Origin: Lachnospiraceae bacterium
GTDB lineage: Bacteria > Bacillota > Clostridia > Lachnospirales > Lachnospiraceae
DNA: 64,000 nt
Direction: 5' to 3'
NCBI GenBank assembly: GCA_024399135.1
Contig: JAKSHY010000013.1
Coordinates: 1-64,000 of the forward strand
Of the stretch, positions 1 to 6,521 are shown piece after piece. The translations under genes were made by a program, and so were the position numbers. The notes below the pieces were generated by a model. That model did not search any database. It was given only the letters and a program-made list of their open reading frames with translations, and was not told where the DNA came from. Positions within the stretch are counted from its first letter, which is position 1, and every line of letters begins with the position of its first letter.

Positions 1-97
1 CTTCCATAAGGTTGATTACTCCCCATACTCCAAGACCTGCACCAAGTGCTACAACAAGTGTCTGTAATGTTCCTACTGCGCTCTGAAAAAATGCCAT
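1..97 (-). CDS. Maff2-family VirB2-like small membrane protein (5' part only)
   Basis: An ATG at 97 opens a frame that runs off the left edge. The first 32 residues start MAFFQSAVGTLQTLVVALGA and continue through a Gly-rich hydrophobic stretch ending VINLME. That pattern is the start of the Maff2 family of mobile-element proteins, small two-helix membrane proteins compared to VirB2-type pilins of conjugative type IV secretion systems. Its place just downstream of the coupling-protein gene, in the same direction, fits the usual order in Clostridia conjugative elements. No strong ribosome site precedes it. The rest of the transfer operon presumably lies beyond the left edge. Family assignment is from memory of the family pattern, not from a search. 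Confidence 0.75.
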   Translation of the reverse strand, partial: MAFFQSAVGTLQTLVVALGAGLGVWGVINLME

Positions 98-139
98 TTT
101 GATTATTCGGGACCTGGCTATTATAAAATTGTTTGGATT

Positions 140-170
140 AAAAAAGGGAGGACAGCCGCCAGGCTCCCTC
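140..170 (-). terminator. Rho-independent terminator after the coupling-protein gene
   Basis: Read on the minus strand, a GC-rich imperfect stem-loop (GGGAGCC ... GGCT ... CTCCC, 146-169) is followed by six T residues. It lies between the coupling-protein gene and the Maff2 gene, so it probably ends or attenuates transcription before the pilus genes. The stem is not perfect. Confidence 0.5.
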
Positions 171-292
171 TCCTTCCTATTCTTTTTACTCTAGGCACAT
201 CCTCCCTTTACATATTGAGTTGTGTCATATTCAGTTTTTCTCATACACCCGTCGACTGATGTATGAATGTGGCCACATCTGCCCCTTAGGGC

Positions 293-2056
293 TTAGCTTT
301 CTTCTGTAAGGTCTACAACAGTATATTTGTCTTCGGCCTTAAGCTTTAACCGGTGATGTAAGAATTTCTCCACATCAAACCAGTTCTTTTTATCAGCATC
401 CGCTGTCAGATTATAGTTGGGATGCTTTGTTAAGTCATATTTATCAGAGAAAAATGGTCTGACACCTCTTACCTGAACGATACATTTTGCACCATCCATG
501 ACTGCCAGCTCATCTATACTCATCAGGTCATGACCAACCTTCTGATAGTTCATACCATAGCTTGGACTGTTTCCCCTGGTATCGGATGTATTATAAGTAT
601 CAATTGTTTCCTTACCCAGTGATGTATTTAAGTCCTTAAGCGTGGTCTGCTCGGATCCACCTAAGAATATCTGCGAATCCATGTTACCGATAATGGTATC
701 GGCATTGTCCTTATAAATTGCCTTTAGCTGCGACTTTGCCTGAAGTACAAGGCAAGCTGATATTTCTCTTGAACGAATTGTTGCCACAAGCTTTTCAAGG
801 TTTGGTATCTGTCCGATATTGGCGCACTCATCAATAAGGCACCTTACGTGAATCGGAAGTCTTCCACCATACACATCATCTGCCTTTTCACATAAAAGAT
901 TAAACAGCTGAGTGTAAATCATACTGATCAGAAAATTAAAGGTTGCATCTGTATCTGACATAATAAGAAACAGTGCTGTCTTTTCATCTCCTAAAGTATC
1001 AAGCTCTAATTCATCATATGCTGTTATCTCTCTTAGCTCTGCAATATCAAATGGAGCAAGTCTTGCACCACATGACACAAGGATAGATTTTGCTGTTTTG
1101 CCGGCACTTAATTTATACTTGGCATATTGTCTGACCGCAAAATGATCAGGCTCTCTTTCTGCCAGTTCCTCAAACATTAAATCAACCGGATTCTTAAACT
1201 CCTCATCATCTTCCCTTACTTCCATTGCGTTGATAAATTCAAGCAGCGTTGTGAAATTTTGTTCCTCTTCCGGGGCTTCCTTCCAGATATAACCAATCAG
1301 CGCTGTATAAAGCAGCTTCTCCGCTTTCTCCCAGAACTCATCTCCGCCTTTTCCTTCACCCTTGGTATTTGCAATCAGTGTTGTAACAAGCTTAAGCACA
1401 TCCTTTTCCGAATGCAGATATGCAAACGGATTATAGTGCATACTCTTTTTGAAATTGATAGTATTAAATACCTTCATGCGATAACCATTCTTGTAAAGGG
1501 CATTTCCAACTTCATTTATCAGTCCACCTTTTGGATCAGTGACCACATATGAACTGTGAAGCTGTAAGAGGTTCGGCTTAATAAAGAATCTTGTCTTACC
1601 TGAACCAGAACCACCTACCACAAGCACATTTTTGTTTCGTGCATATTTAGGCTGTGATGGCCGGCTGCTCATTGTAATTCTCTCTGTCTGGGATAAAATC
1701 ACATTCTCTGAAAACTTCGGATCAACAAACGGTTCTATGTCTTCATGTGTTCCCCACCTGGCCGAACCGTACTCTTCGCCCTGCCGAAACTTTTTGGCAT
1801 TTTTGCCTTTAAGATATACAGCCAGCTTGAGTGCGCCTCCTATACCAATACCTGCCAGTATGTCCATTGGATGAAGACTTGGCATAGGATTAGAAAAAGC
1901 GGCTCCAAAGCCGCCTCCTATTACCAGGTACTGTAGTTTTTCAGAAAGATTACTTCCCTCTGCAATTCTGAATGCCTCACCAAGATTTGTTGCAAAAGCT
2001 CCTGCTATGATATATGGAACATTCAGAAGTATCAGCTTTTTCATATTAACTTTCAT
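293..2056 (-). CDS. VirD4/TraG-type conjugative coupling ATPase (T4CP)
   Basis: A 587-residue type IV coupling protein, which links the relaxase-bound DNA to the mating channel and powers DNA transfer. The N-terminus has hydrophobic, probably membrane-spanning segments at about residues 9-25, 40-56 and 64-82, followed by a cytoplasmic ATPase. Walker A is GGSGSGKT near residue 150, and the Walker B region is CLIDECANIGQIP near residue 410. TSLGKETIDTYNTS near residue 490 is typical of the TraG/VirD4 C-terminal half. Length is normal for the family in Clostridia. Its ATG overlaps the stop of the upstream PcfB-like gene by 4 bp (ATGA), so the two are translationally coupled, as for PcfB and PcfC of pCF10. 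Family is secure; the substrate range is not visible. Confidence 0.93.
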   Translation of the reverse strand: MKVNMKKLILLNVPYIIAGAFATNLGEAFRIAEGSNLSEKLQYLVIGGGFGAAFSNPMPSLHPMDILAGIGIGGALKLAVYLKGKNAKKFRQGEEYGSARWGTHEDIEPFVDPKFSENVILSQTERITMSSRPSQPKYARNKNVLVVGGSGSGKTRFFIKPNLLQLHSSYVVTDPKGGLINEVGNALYKNGYRMKVFNTINFKKSMHYNPFAYLHSEKDVLKLVTTLIANTKGEGKGGDEFWEKAEKLLYTALIGYIWKEAPEEEQNFTTLLEFINAMEVREDDEEFKNPVDLMFEELAEREPDHFAVRQYAKYKLSAGKTAKSILVSCGARLAPFDIAELREITAYDELELDTLGDEKTALFLIMSDTDATFNFLISMIYTQLFNLLCEKADDVYGGRLPIHVRCLIDECANIGQIPNLEKLVATIRSREISACLVLQAKSQLKAIYKDNADTIIGNMDSQIFLGGSEQTTLKDLNTSLGKETIDTYNTSDTRGNSPSYGMNYQKVGHDLMSIDELAVMDGAKCIVQVRGVRPFFSDKYDLTKHPNYNLTADADKKNWFDVEKFLHHRLKLKAEDKYTVVDLTEES

Positions 2057-2547
2057 CGCTCTATATCCTTCTTCCTTTCCTTATCCTTGCGAGGAAGCTT
2101 CGCTACGATATCCTTGAACTTCTTAAGCTTTTCAAGAACACTTGGCTTTTCTATCTGCTTATCCTTTTTCTTAACACGCTTTTTGCTATATTCATCCATA
2201 ACCTTCAGGATTGCATCTGCGTCCTTTGCCTTGAAAAAGCAGGTGTACTTTGGCTTACCTTCACCCTTTTCCTTAACTATTGCAAAATCGACACCATATT
2301 TATTGGCTACCTTCTTAAAGTCCCTTATACCGGAATCACCGATATCCATTGTTGATACGCCCTGGCCCTGTCCAATCAGTTCCTTAACTGTCTGCTCACC
2401 TTTAATGGCTGTATCTTCATCCTTTACAAGTGCCTTATTCTTATGATGCTCCCAGGCCTTTTTTAGTCCTTTTAATAGTGTCTGCGCTGTAACCTTACTG
2501 GTCTGTACAGCCAGGTTCACTGACCTGTTTTCTACTTCTTCCTGCAA
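2053..2547 (-). CDS. PcfB-family (DUF3801) relaxosome/coupling accessory protein
   Basis: A 164-residue lysine-rich soluble protein. The start, VNLAVQTSKVTAQTLLKGLKK, and the middle segment GIRDFKKVANKYGVDFAIVKEK match the PcfB/DUF3801 family, whose genes sit directly before the coupling protein in Gram-positive conjugative elements and act with the relaxosome. The start is TTG at 2547: AAGGAGG is 8 nt upstream, while the nearby ATG at 2554 is in another frame. The C-terminus is very basic (KLPRKDKERKKDIER), consistent with DNA or membrane-surface contact. It overlaps the T4CP gene by 4 bp. The precise biochemical role is inferred from PcfB. Confidence 0.85.
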   Translation of the reverse strand: MQEEVENRSVNLAVQTSKVTAQTLLKGLKKAWEHHKNKALVKDEDTAIKGEQTVKELIGQGQGVSTMDIGDSGIRDFKKVANKYGVDFAIVKEKGEGKPKYTCFFKAKDADAILKVMDEYSKKRVKKKDKQIEKPSVLEKLKKFKDIVAKLPRKDKERKKDIER

Positions 2548-2580
2548 TGTTCATTCCTCCTTCCATGTAATCCATGAAAG

Positions 2581-2904
2581 CTATAGAACTCCACTCAGTT
2601 CATACACTCCCATCTTGGCACGTTTTGCAGTACCAACATCAGCATTGACATCATCATTTCGCTTATTGCCACATACAAATACACAGGTGCAGCTTTTAAG
2701 CATAATATCTGACATCTCGCGTCTCTTTTTATCTGAATCAGCATCGTTTTCATCAAACACACCACTGAAATTAAGAACAGGGCATACAGGAATAAATCCC
2801 TTTTCTACAATCTCATGACAATACTTTCTTGCCATATCTTCAGCTTCAACCTTGTTCTTACTCCAAGCTGCAGTAACAAATGCCTTTGGTATAGTTCTGC
2901 TCAT
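2581..2904 (-). CDS. DUF4406-like small protein (nucleoside deoxyribosyltransferase-like fold)
   Basis: A 107-residue soluble protein. The pattern, N-terminal KAFVTAAWS..N..EAEDMARKYCHEIVEKGFIPVCPVLNF and later CTCVFVCGN...DDVNADVGTAKRAKMGVYE, resembles the DUF4406/YtoQ-like group, related to nucleoside 2-deoxyribosyltransferases. Such small proteins are common in phages and conjugative elements. I see no conserved catalytic Asp-Glu arrangement strong enough to claim enzyme activity. A strong ribosome site (AGGAGG) precedes the ATG at 2904. It lies between the PcfB-like gene and a hypothetical gene in one unidirectional block. Function unknown. Confidence 0.7.
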   Translation of the reverse strand: MSRTIPKAFVTAAWSKNKVEAEDMARKYCHEIVEKGFIPVCPVLNFSGVFDENDADSDKKRREMSDIMLKSCTCVFVCGNKRNDDVNADVGTAKRAKMGVYELSGVL

Positions 2905-2912
2905 ACTTCCTC

Positions 2913-3323
2913 CTAACCTATTTCGTATGCTGATATCTGCTGTCCGTCTGCAACCAGTGTTGCAAGTCTTCCAGCAAACTCCTTCTTGGCTTCTTCTACC
3001 TCTTCAGCATCAAGCATTTCGATTCCATCAATACCAGCTTTAATGATAATTGCACTTCCAATAAGAAACTTACCGCATCCGATATGAAGAATCTTATTTG
3101 CATTAAACACAGCAAGATATGTTGATTTTCCAAGATAATCTGACTCTGATACTCCCGATAATTCATCCAGAATACCCATAGCTTCATCCTCATCTACAAC
3201 CCTGTACTTGCCATTTGTACCCATAATCAGAGCAAACCTGTCTTTTCTGCTTATCTTATCAGGTATAAAATTGGTCCCATCCCTGACTGGATCCAGTTGT
3301 ATGTTTATTTGTATTTTCTCCAT
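2913..3323 (-). CDS. Hypothetical element protein, 136 residues
   Basis: I do not recognise this family with certainty; short element proteins with a similar DALIMG..GKYRVVDEDEA pattern occur in Clostridia conjugative elements. It is acidic and soluble, without signal peptide or membrane segment. The start is put at the second Met (3323), which has GGAGG 7 nt upstream; the Met one codon earlier (3326) is also possible. The 5' end overlaps the 3' end of the upstream repA gene by about 65 bp in another frame, and the ribosome site lies inside repA, so translation may be coupled. The C-terminal EAKKEFAGRLATLVADGQQ looks helical. No function is proposed. Confidence 0.65.
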   Translation of the reverse strand: MEKIQINIQLDPVRDGTNFIPDKISRKDRFALIMGTNGKYRVVDEDEAMGILDELSGVSESDYLGKSTYLAVFNANKILHIGCGKFLIGSAIIIKAGIDGIEMLDAEEVEEAKKEFAGRLATLVADGQQISAYEIG

Positions 3324-4206
3324 CATTCCTCCATAATTTCCCTTCAGCCATATCGTTATTAACTAAGGCTGTATAGTAGCTGCCCATTGTCAGCTGAGCA
3401 TTGTATAGGGATGCAAGAAGATACTGCTTGATATTGCGGACCTTGGTACAGTTCTCCTTCATGCAGTCAAGAACATATTCGATGTGTCCGGAATTCATCT
3501 TAAGGAACTGAGATTTAACAACATTAACAGGCTTATCATCTCCTGCTATACGAATAGACTTTCTCTTTGAACAGATAACATCAAGCATCATATTGATGAT
3601 GGCATCAAGAGTTTCCTTCTCATACGGATAACGCTCTTTGAGTATGTCTATTTCTAACTGTTCATACAGAATTTCATAATATATATTTCGCTCTTCCTCA
3701 TCCTTATCCACAATCGGCTCTGATAGGATTGGATTAGTATAATTATTATTAATATTATTTATCTCTGTATTATTACATCGTTGTTCTGACAGCTCTGGAA
3801 TCGTTATTCTGACGTATCCAGAATCGTTGTTTTCACCGGTCAAGAATCGTTGTTCTGACGGTAGTAAAAAGTTCTTCACATATATAACAGTAGGCTTACC
3901 CTGTCCCTGTCTTTTTCTCTCAATTAATCCCCACTTTTCAAGCTCTGCTAATAATCTGGTTGCTTTCTTATCTCCGCAATGCAGATCTCTTTGTATGCTG
4001 GCAATGGTGTAAATAATGTATACTCGTCCCTGCTCATCGAACCATCCATTGCTTGATGACAAGGATACTCGGTCTAAAAGCAGTCCATATAGTAACTTTG
4101 CATTTGTACTTAGTTCCAAAAAGTAATCTGCTGTAATCAGAACCTTCGGTATTCTGTAAAACGCAAACATATCCGACTGCTCACCATAAAAGTAGTCGAA
4201 TGTCAT
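3259..4206 (-). CDS. repA: Replication initiator RepA (RepA_N + DUF6017), first copy
   Basis: A 315-residue initiator of the RepA_N family, which starts theta replication of Gram-positive plasmids and is found in many integrative elements. Residues 1-120 are the RepA_N winged-helix domain (FYRIPKVLI, LLYGLLLDRVSLS, GLIERKRQGQGKPTVIYVKNF). Residues about 185-300 are a DUF6017-type C-terminal domain (SQFLKMNSGHIEYVLDCM, KVRNIKQYLLASLYNA). Between them is an Asn-rich low-complexity linker coded by very AT-rich DNA. That linker region also carries four 23-bp direct repeats (3776-3867), so the gene seems to contain its own origin. It is about as long as the second copy at 6522 and clearly paralogous to it. 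Start ATG at 4206. Confidence 0.88.
   Translation of the reverse strand: MTFDYFYGEQSDMFAFYRIPKVLITADYFLELSTNAKLLYGLLLDRVSLSSSNGWFDEQGRVYIIYTIASIQRDLHCGDKKATRLLAELEKWGLIERKRQGQGKPTVIYVKNFLLPSEQRFLTGENNDSGYVRITIPELSEQRCNNTEINNINNNYTNPILSEPIVDKDEEERNIYYEILYEQLEIDILKERYPYEKETLDAIINMMLDVICSKRKSIRIAGDDKPVNVVKSQFLKMNSGHIEYVLDCMKENCTKVRNIKQYLLASLYNAQLTMGSYYTALVNNDMAEGKLWRNDGENTNKHTTGSSQGWDQFYT
3776..3867 (-). repeat. Four 23-bp tandem iterons inside repA copy 1, with AT-rich block
   Basis: Units begin at 3776, 3799, 3822 and 3845, spaced exactly 23 bp, each starting (plus strand) with AATCGTTGTTCTGAC or a close variant; the third is the most diverged. Directly beside them, 3741-3775 is almost pure A/T. 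Because 23 is not a multiple of 3, the repeats read in shifting frames, so they are conserved as DNA, not as protein. RepA_N plasmids are known to keep the origin, with iterons, inside the rep coding sequence, so this is a likely oriV. Confidence 0.85.
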
Positions 4207-4212
4207 ATTCTT

Positions 4213-4482
4213 TTACCTTTCCATACATGCACAAGGCGGTTTCTTCTTACCAAGCCTTTTCATATCGAAAACATCAATATTCTTGCCATAAATACATTTG
4301 GTATACAGACAGAATCGATGTTCCCAGCCTGGATGAAAATAAGGACAATCCTCACAGCCTCCACCTCTGCATCCACTTGATGAATTAGGACGCTCTCTCA
4401 TCATCCTGTCATACATTCTTAGATTTCCACTTACTAAGCTCTCTGCTACAGCTATTGGTCTTGGATTAAGTGTTACTGCCAT
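4213..4482 (-). CDS. Cysteine-rich hypothetical element protein, 89 residues
   Basis: The start is put at the ATG at 4482 (MAVTLNPRPIAVAESL) because GGGAGGTG lies 8 nt upstream and the ATG overlaps the stop of the preceding gene as TAATG, giving coupling. The frame stays open further upstream, but without a ribosome site. The C-terminal half has seven cysteines in short-spaced pairs (GCRGGGCEDCPYF, FCLYTKC, CAC) with His residues between, suggesting a zinc or other metal site. It is soluble and ends 7 bp before repA copy 1. I do not recognise the family; conserved small Cys-rich proteins next to repA occur in Clostridia elements. Confidence 0.65.
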   Translation of the reverse strand: MAVTLNPRPIAVAESLVSGNLRMYDRMMRERPNSSSGCRGGGCEDCPYFHPGWEHRFCLYTKCIYGKNIDVFDMKRLGKKKPPCACMER

Positions 4483-4694
4483 TACTTCACACCTCCCTGT
4501 CCTAATAATTTCTTCCAACAGGGGAAGCAAAACTCTCTGCCTTTTCCATAAGGACAGCCATCACATGGCGAAGGCTCCTTCTTTGGTGCCTCTTTAAGGA
4601 AATAGCATTCTCCTAAACCACACTTCTTTCTGGCTCTGTCCCAGTAGCTACATAATTTGCAATCTTTTGGTTTGTCATCTGCGTATATATTCAT
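4482..4694 (-). CDS. Small cysteine-rich zinc-ribbon-like protein, 70 residues
   Basis: A 70-residue protein with eight cysteines at 12, 15, 25, 30, 44, 47, 56 and 59, so four close pairs (C-x2-C, C-x4-C, C-x2-C, C-x2-C), enough for two zinc sites. The start is MNIYADDKPKDCKLC. Its stop codon overlaps the next gene's ATG by one base (TAATG at 4484-4480), so the two Cys-rich proteins are made together and may form a pair. Family and function unknown; a DNA- or protein-binding zinc-ribbon role is inference. It follows a hairpin at 4743-4767 that separates it from the DUF5688 gene. Confidence 0.65.
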   Translation of the reverse strand: MNIYADDKPKDCKLCSYWDRARKKCGLGECYFLKEAPKKEPSPCDGCPYGKGREFCFPCWKKLLGQGGVK

Positions 4695-4742
4695 TTTTCA
4701 ATTCCTTTCAATATTCATTTATGTGATGGCTTGCATCAAAAT

Positions 4743-4767
4743 AGGCCAGGGATTAAATCCCTGACCT
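4743..4767 (-). terminator. Hairpin after the DUF5688 gene, possible terminator
   Basis: A near-perfect inverted repeat: a CAGGGATT/AATCCCTG core extended outward by AGGYC/GRCCT. On the minus strand it is followed only by TATTTTG, so termination is likely weak; it could partly reduce expression of the Cys-rich and repA genes downstream. Confidence 0.45.
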
Positions 4768-4794
4768 GTATATGTTCCTTATGGATTTAGCTGA

Positions 4795-5871
4795 CTAAAT
4801 TGCTTCTCCGCCTTTAGCCTTGGCAGCCTTTTCAATGACATCCTTCTTAGGTGTCTTAGCTACCTCATCCTTCTTGGCTTTGAGTTCACCGATTACCGAG
4901 TCCTTGGAATCAATACCGGCTTCCATCTCAGCCTTACGGTCCTCAAATTTCTCACCAAGTTCGAATACCTTAGCCTGTGCATCATAATGATATACACTGT
5001 CTGTAAGCTTATCCTCGGGAGCAACCTGAGTCGCATTTACCTCACGCACCATAGCCTCTAAGTCTTTAAGACCCATCTGACCATTATCAGGTACAATGAG
5101 AAGTTCGTGGATACTGCTAGGCAAAATGAAGAAATCTCCACCTGCTCTTTCAGCTGCCTGATCCATGAAATTCTGGTAGGCAATAACACCTGCACCGTGA
5201 ATCTTATCAGGAACCGTTGCTACATACATCTGCTCATCAGCAGGATCTGTAGGCATTCCCATCATGGCAAGGTCTTCAGCACTCATGCCCATCATCTCAG
5301 CCATAACCTCACTCATACCCTTAATAACTACAGGCTTAAGTTCAGGTGCTGTCCTAAGTGCATCTGCGTGAAGCTGTTCAGGAGAAACTCCCATGCTCTC
5401 AAGCAACTGGTCTGTAACCAAGATTGATGCTCTTCCATCTTCATTTGACTCAAGCACGAATCGGTAGACAATCGACATGTCCTCAATTTCCTTATGAGGT
5501 ACTCTTGAAAGCAGCTCTGCATTTGAATCTGTAGAAACAACTTCCATCGCAAGCTTGTCTTTCATCTGCTCGTAGTCAGTAAGCGAAGCAACATCCACAG
5601 CTGGTGCATTATCGAATCCCTTTACTGCAGTATCAACTGCCTTGGCAACTACTGCATCGTAATCCATGCCATTTTCATAAGACTCAAAGAATGTCTCAAG
5701 GTTTGTATTGATTCCGATATTGGAACCTTCCGGTGTAACAGTGATTGCTTCATAGCTTTCATTAAGCTTGTTCACTTCTGTTACCTGAACCTTTACATCT
5801 TCAAAACCTCTTTCAGCAAGTCCCTGCTTAAGATCTTCGATAAAGCTTTCTTTGAAATTTTCGTAATCCAT
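4795..5871 (-). CDS. DUF5688-family element protein
   Basis: A 358-residue acidic soluble protein. The N-terminal pattern (DYENFKESFIEDLKQGLAERGFEDVKVQVTEV then YEAITVTPEGSNIG) and the central region (LLSRVPHKEIEDMSIVYRFVL...GRASILVTDQLLESMGVS..QLHADA) match DUF5688, common in conjugative elements and plasmids of Lachnospiraceae and relatives. The region GDFFILPSSIHELLIVPDNGQ near residue 250 is also typical. The last 40 residues are Lys/Glu-rich and probably coiled coil. No catalytic motif is seen. The start ATG has AAGAGGT upstream. It lies 10 bp downstream of a short hypothetical frame; both are read from a promoter beside an 11-bp repeat array. Function unknown. Confidence 0.82.
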   Translation of the reverse strand: MDYENFKESFIEDLKQGLAERGFEDVKVQVTEVNKLNESYEAITVTPEGSNIGINTNLETFFESYENGMDYDAVVAKAVDTAVKGFDNAPAVDVASLTDYEQMKDKLAMEVVSTDSNAELLSRVPHKEIEDMSIVYRFVLESNEDGRASILVTDQLLESMGVSPEQLHADALRTAPELKPVVIKGMSEVMAEMMGMSAEDLAMMGMPTDPADEQMYVATVPDKIHGAGVIAYQNFMDQAAERAGGDFFILPSSIHELLIVPDNGQMGLKDLEAMVREVNATQVAPEDKLTDSVYHYDAQAKVFELGEKFEDRKAEMEAGIDSKDSVIGELKAKKDEVAKTPKKDVIEKAAKAKGGEAI

Positions 5872-5881
5872 TCTTTACCTC

Positions 5882-6091
5882 TTACCGGAACCAGGCTGGA
5901 TCCTTACCTTGCTCCGTTCTTTCATATAATAATTTGTTGTAAGCTTGGAACGTCTTCCGAAGCTTTAGTTCCGGACATAAGAAAAGGCCCCGTACCGGAT
6001 GCTCATCACATCTAGCCGAAGCCTCTAGTTCATATCCATATTCTCTTGCAAAAGAAAAATGCACTCGGATCTGTGTTGGCGTTTCGCTCAA
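5882..6091 (-). CDS. Short hypothetical protein, 69 residues (start uncertain)
   Basis: The frame begins at TTG (6091) and has no clear ribosome site; a TATAAT box at 6107-6112 would place the transcript start only about 9 nt upstream, so translation would be nearly leaderless. Sequence IRVHFSFAREYGYELEASARCDEHP...LFLCPELKLRKTFQAYNKLLYER looks like a real small globular protein rather than random frame translation. No family recognised. It ends 10 bp before the DUF5688 gene. The alternative is that the region is only the leader of that gene. Confidence 0.4.
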   Translation of the reverse strand: MSETPTQIRVHFSFAREYGYELEASARCDEHPVRGLFLCPELKLRKTFQAYNKLLYERTEQGKDPAWFR

Positions 6092-6106
6092 CTCATTTCT
6101 TTGTGC

Positions 6107-6134
6107 ATTATAAATATATCACACCTTAAAATTG
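6107..6134 (-). promoter_or_regulatory. Candidate promoter for the DUF5688 block
   Basis: On the minus strand a perfect TATAAT (6107-6112) follows an AT-rich stretch; the best -35 is poor (TTCAAT-like, about 18 bp upstream). The five-unit 11-bp repeat array begins directly upstream of it, so the promoter may depend on a factor binding the repeats. Confidence 0.45.
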
Positions 6135-6140
6135 AAAAAA

Positions 6141-6195
6141 AGCTTCAAAAGGGCTACAAATAGACTACAGAAAGGCTACAAAAGGGCTACATGCG
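6141..6195. repeat. Five 11-bp intergenic iterons
   Basis: Five consecutive 11-bp units begin at 6141, 6152, 6163, 6174 and 6185. The core is GGCTACA (variants AGCTTCA and GACTACA) followed by four mostly A/G bases. The period of 11 bp puts each unit on the same helix face. They lie between a small membrane-protein gene and the DUF5688 block, just upstream of a TATAAT box. They may bind an initiator or a transcription factor. Confidence 0.85.
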
Positions 6196-6252
6196 CTAAT
6201 TTTCCCATATTACAATCGCAGCCATTATATATTGGAACCCATAAAGTATGGT

Positions 6253-6516
6253 TTATTTCACGATGCCATCTCTCAGATTCTCCAGTGTACCCATTAAGAT
6301 TGCTAGCCCAAAGAGTGCGGCAATCATTATTATAGTCAAAACTCCTATTATTCCTATTGCATACAAATTCTTCGTAAACACTGCCAGTATTAGCATTACT
6401 CCAAGAATAGGCAGTGCTATTCCTCCTGCATGGGCTCCTATCCAAATCAACAATTTACCAATCAAGCAAATAACTGTAATTGGCAGCCATAATATAATTC
6501 CTATCGTCTTCTTCAT
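6253..6516 (-). CDS. Small membrane protein of the element, 87-88 residues
   Basis: Hydrophobic protein with three likely transmembrane helices: about residues 4-27 (IGIILWLPITVICLIGKLLIWIG), 32-47 and 52-76. The C-terminal tail LENLRDGIVK is short and polar. The start is the ATG at 6516 or the GTG directly before it at 6519; GAGGT upstream fits both. It begins 3 bp after the stop of repA copy 2, so the two are probably co-transcribed and maybe coupled. Small hydrophobic proteins of this kind are frequent in Clostridia conjugative elements, but I recognise no characterised family and propose no function. Confidence 0.65.
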   Translation of the reverse strand: MKKTIGIILWLPITVICLIGKLLIWIGAHAGGIALPILGVMLILAVFTKNLYAIGIIGVLTIIMIAALFGLAILMGTLENLRDGIVK

Positions 6517-6521
6517 CACAT

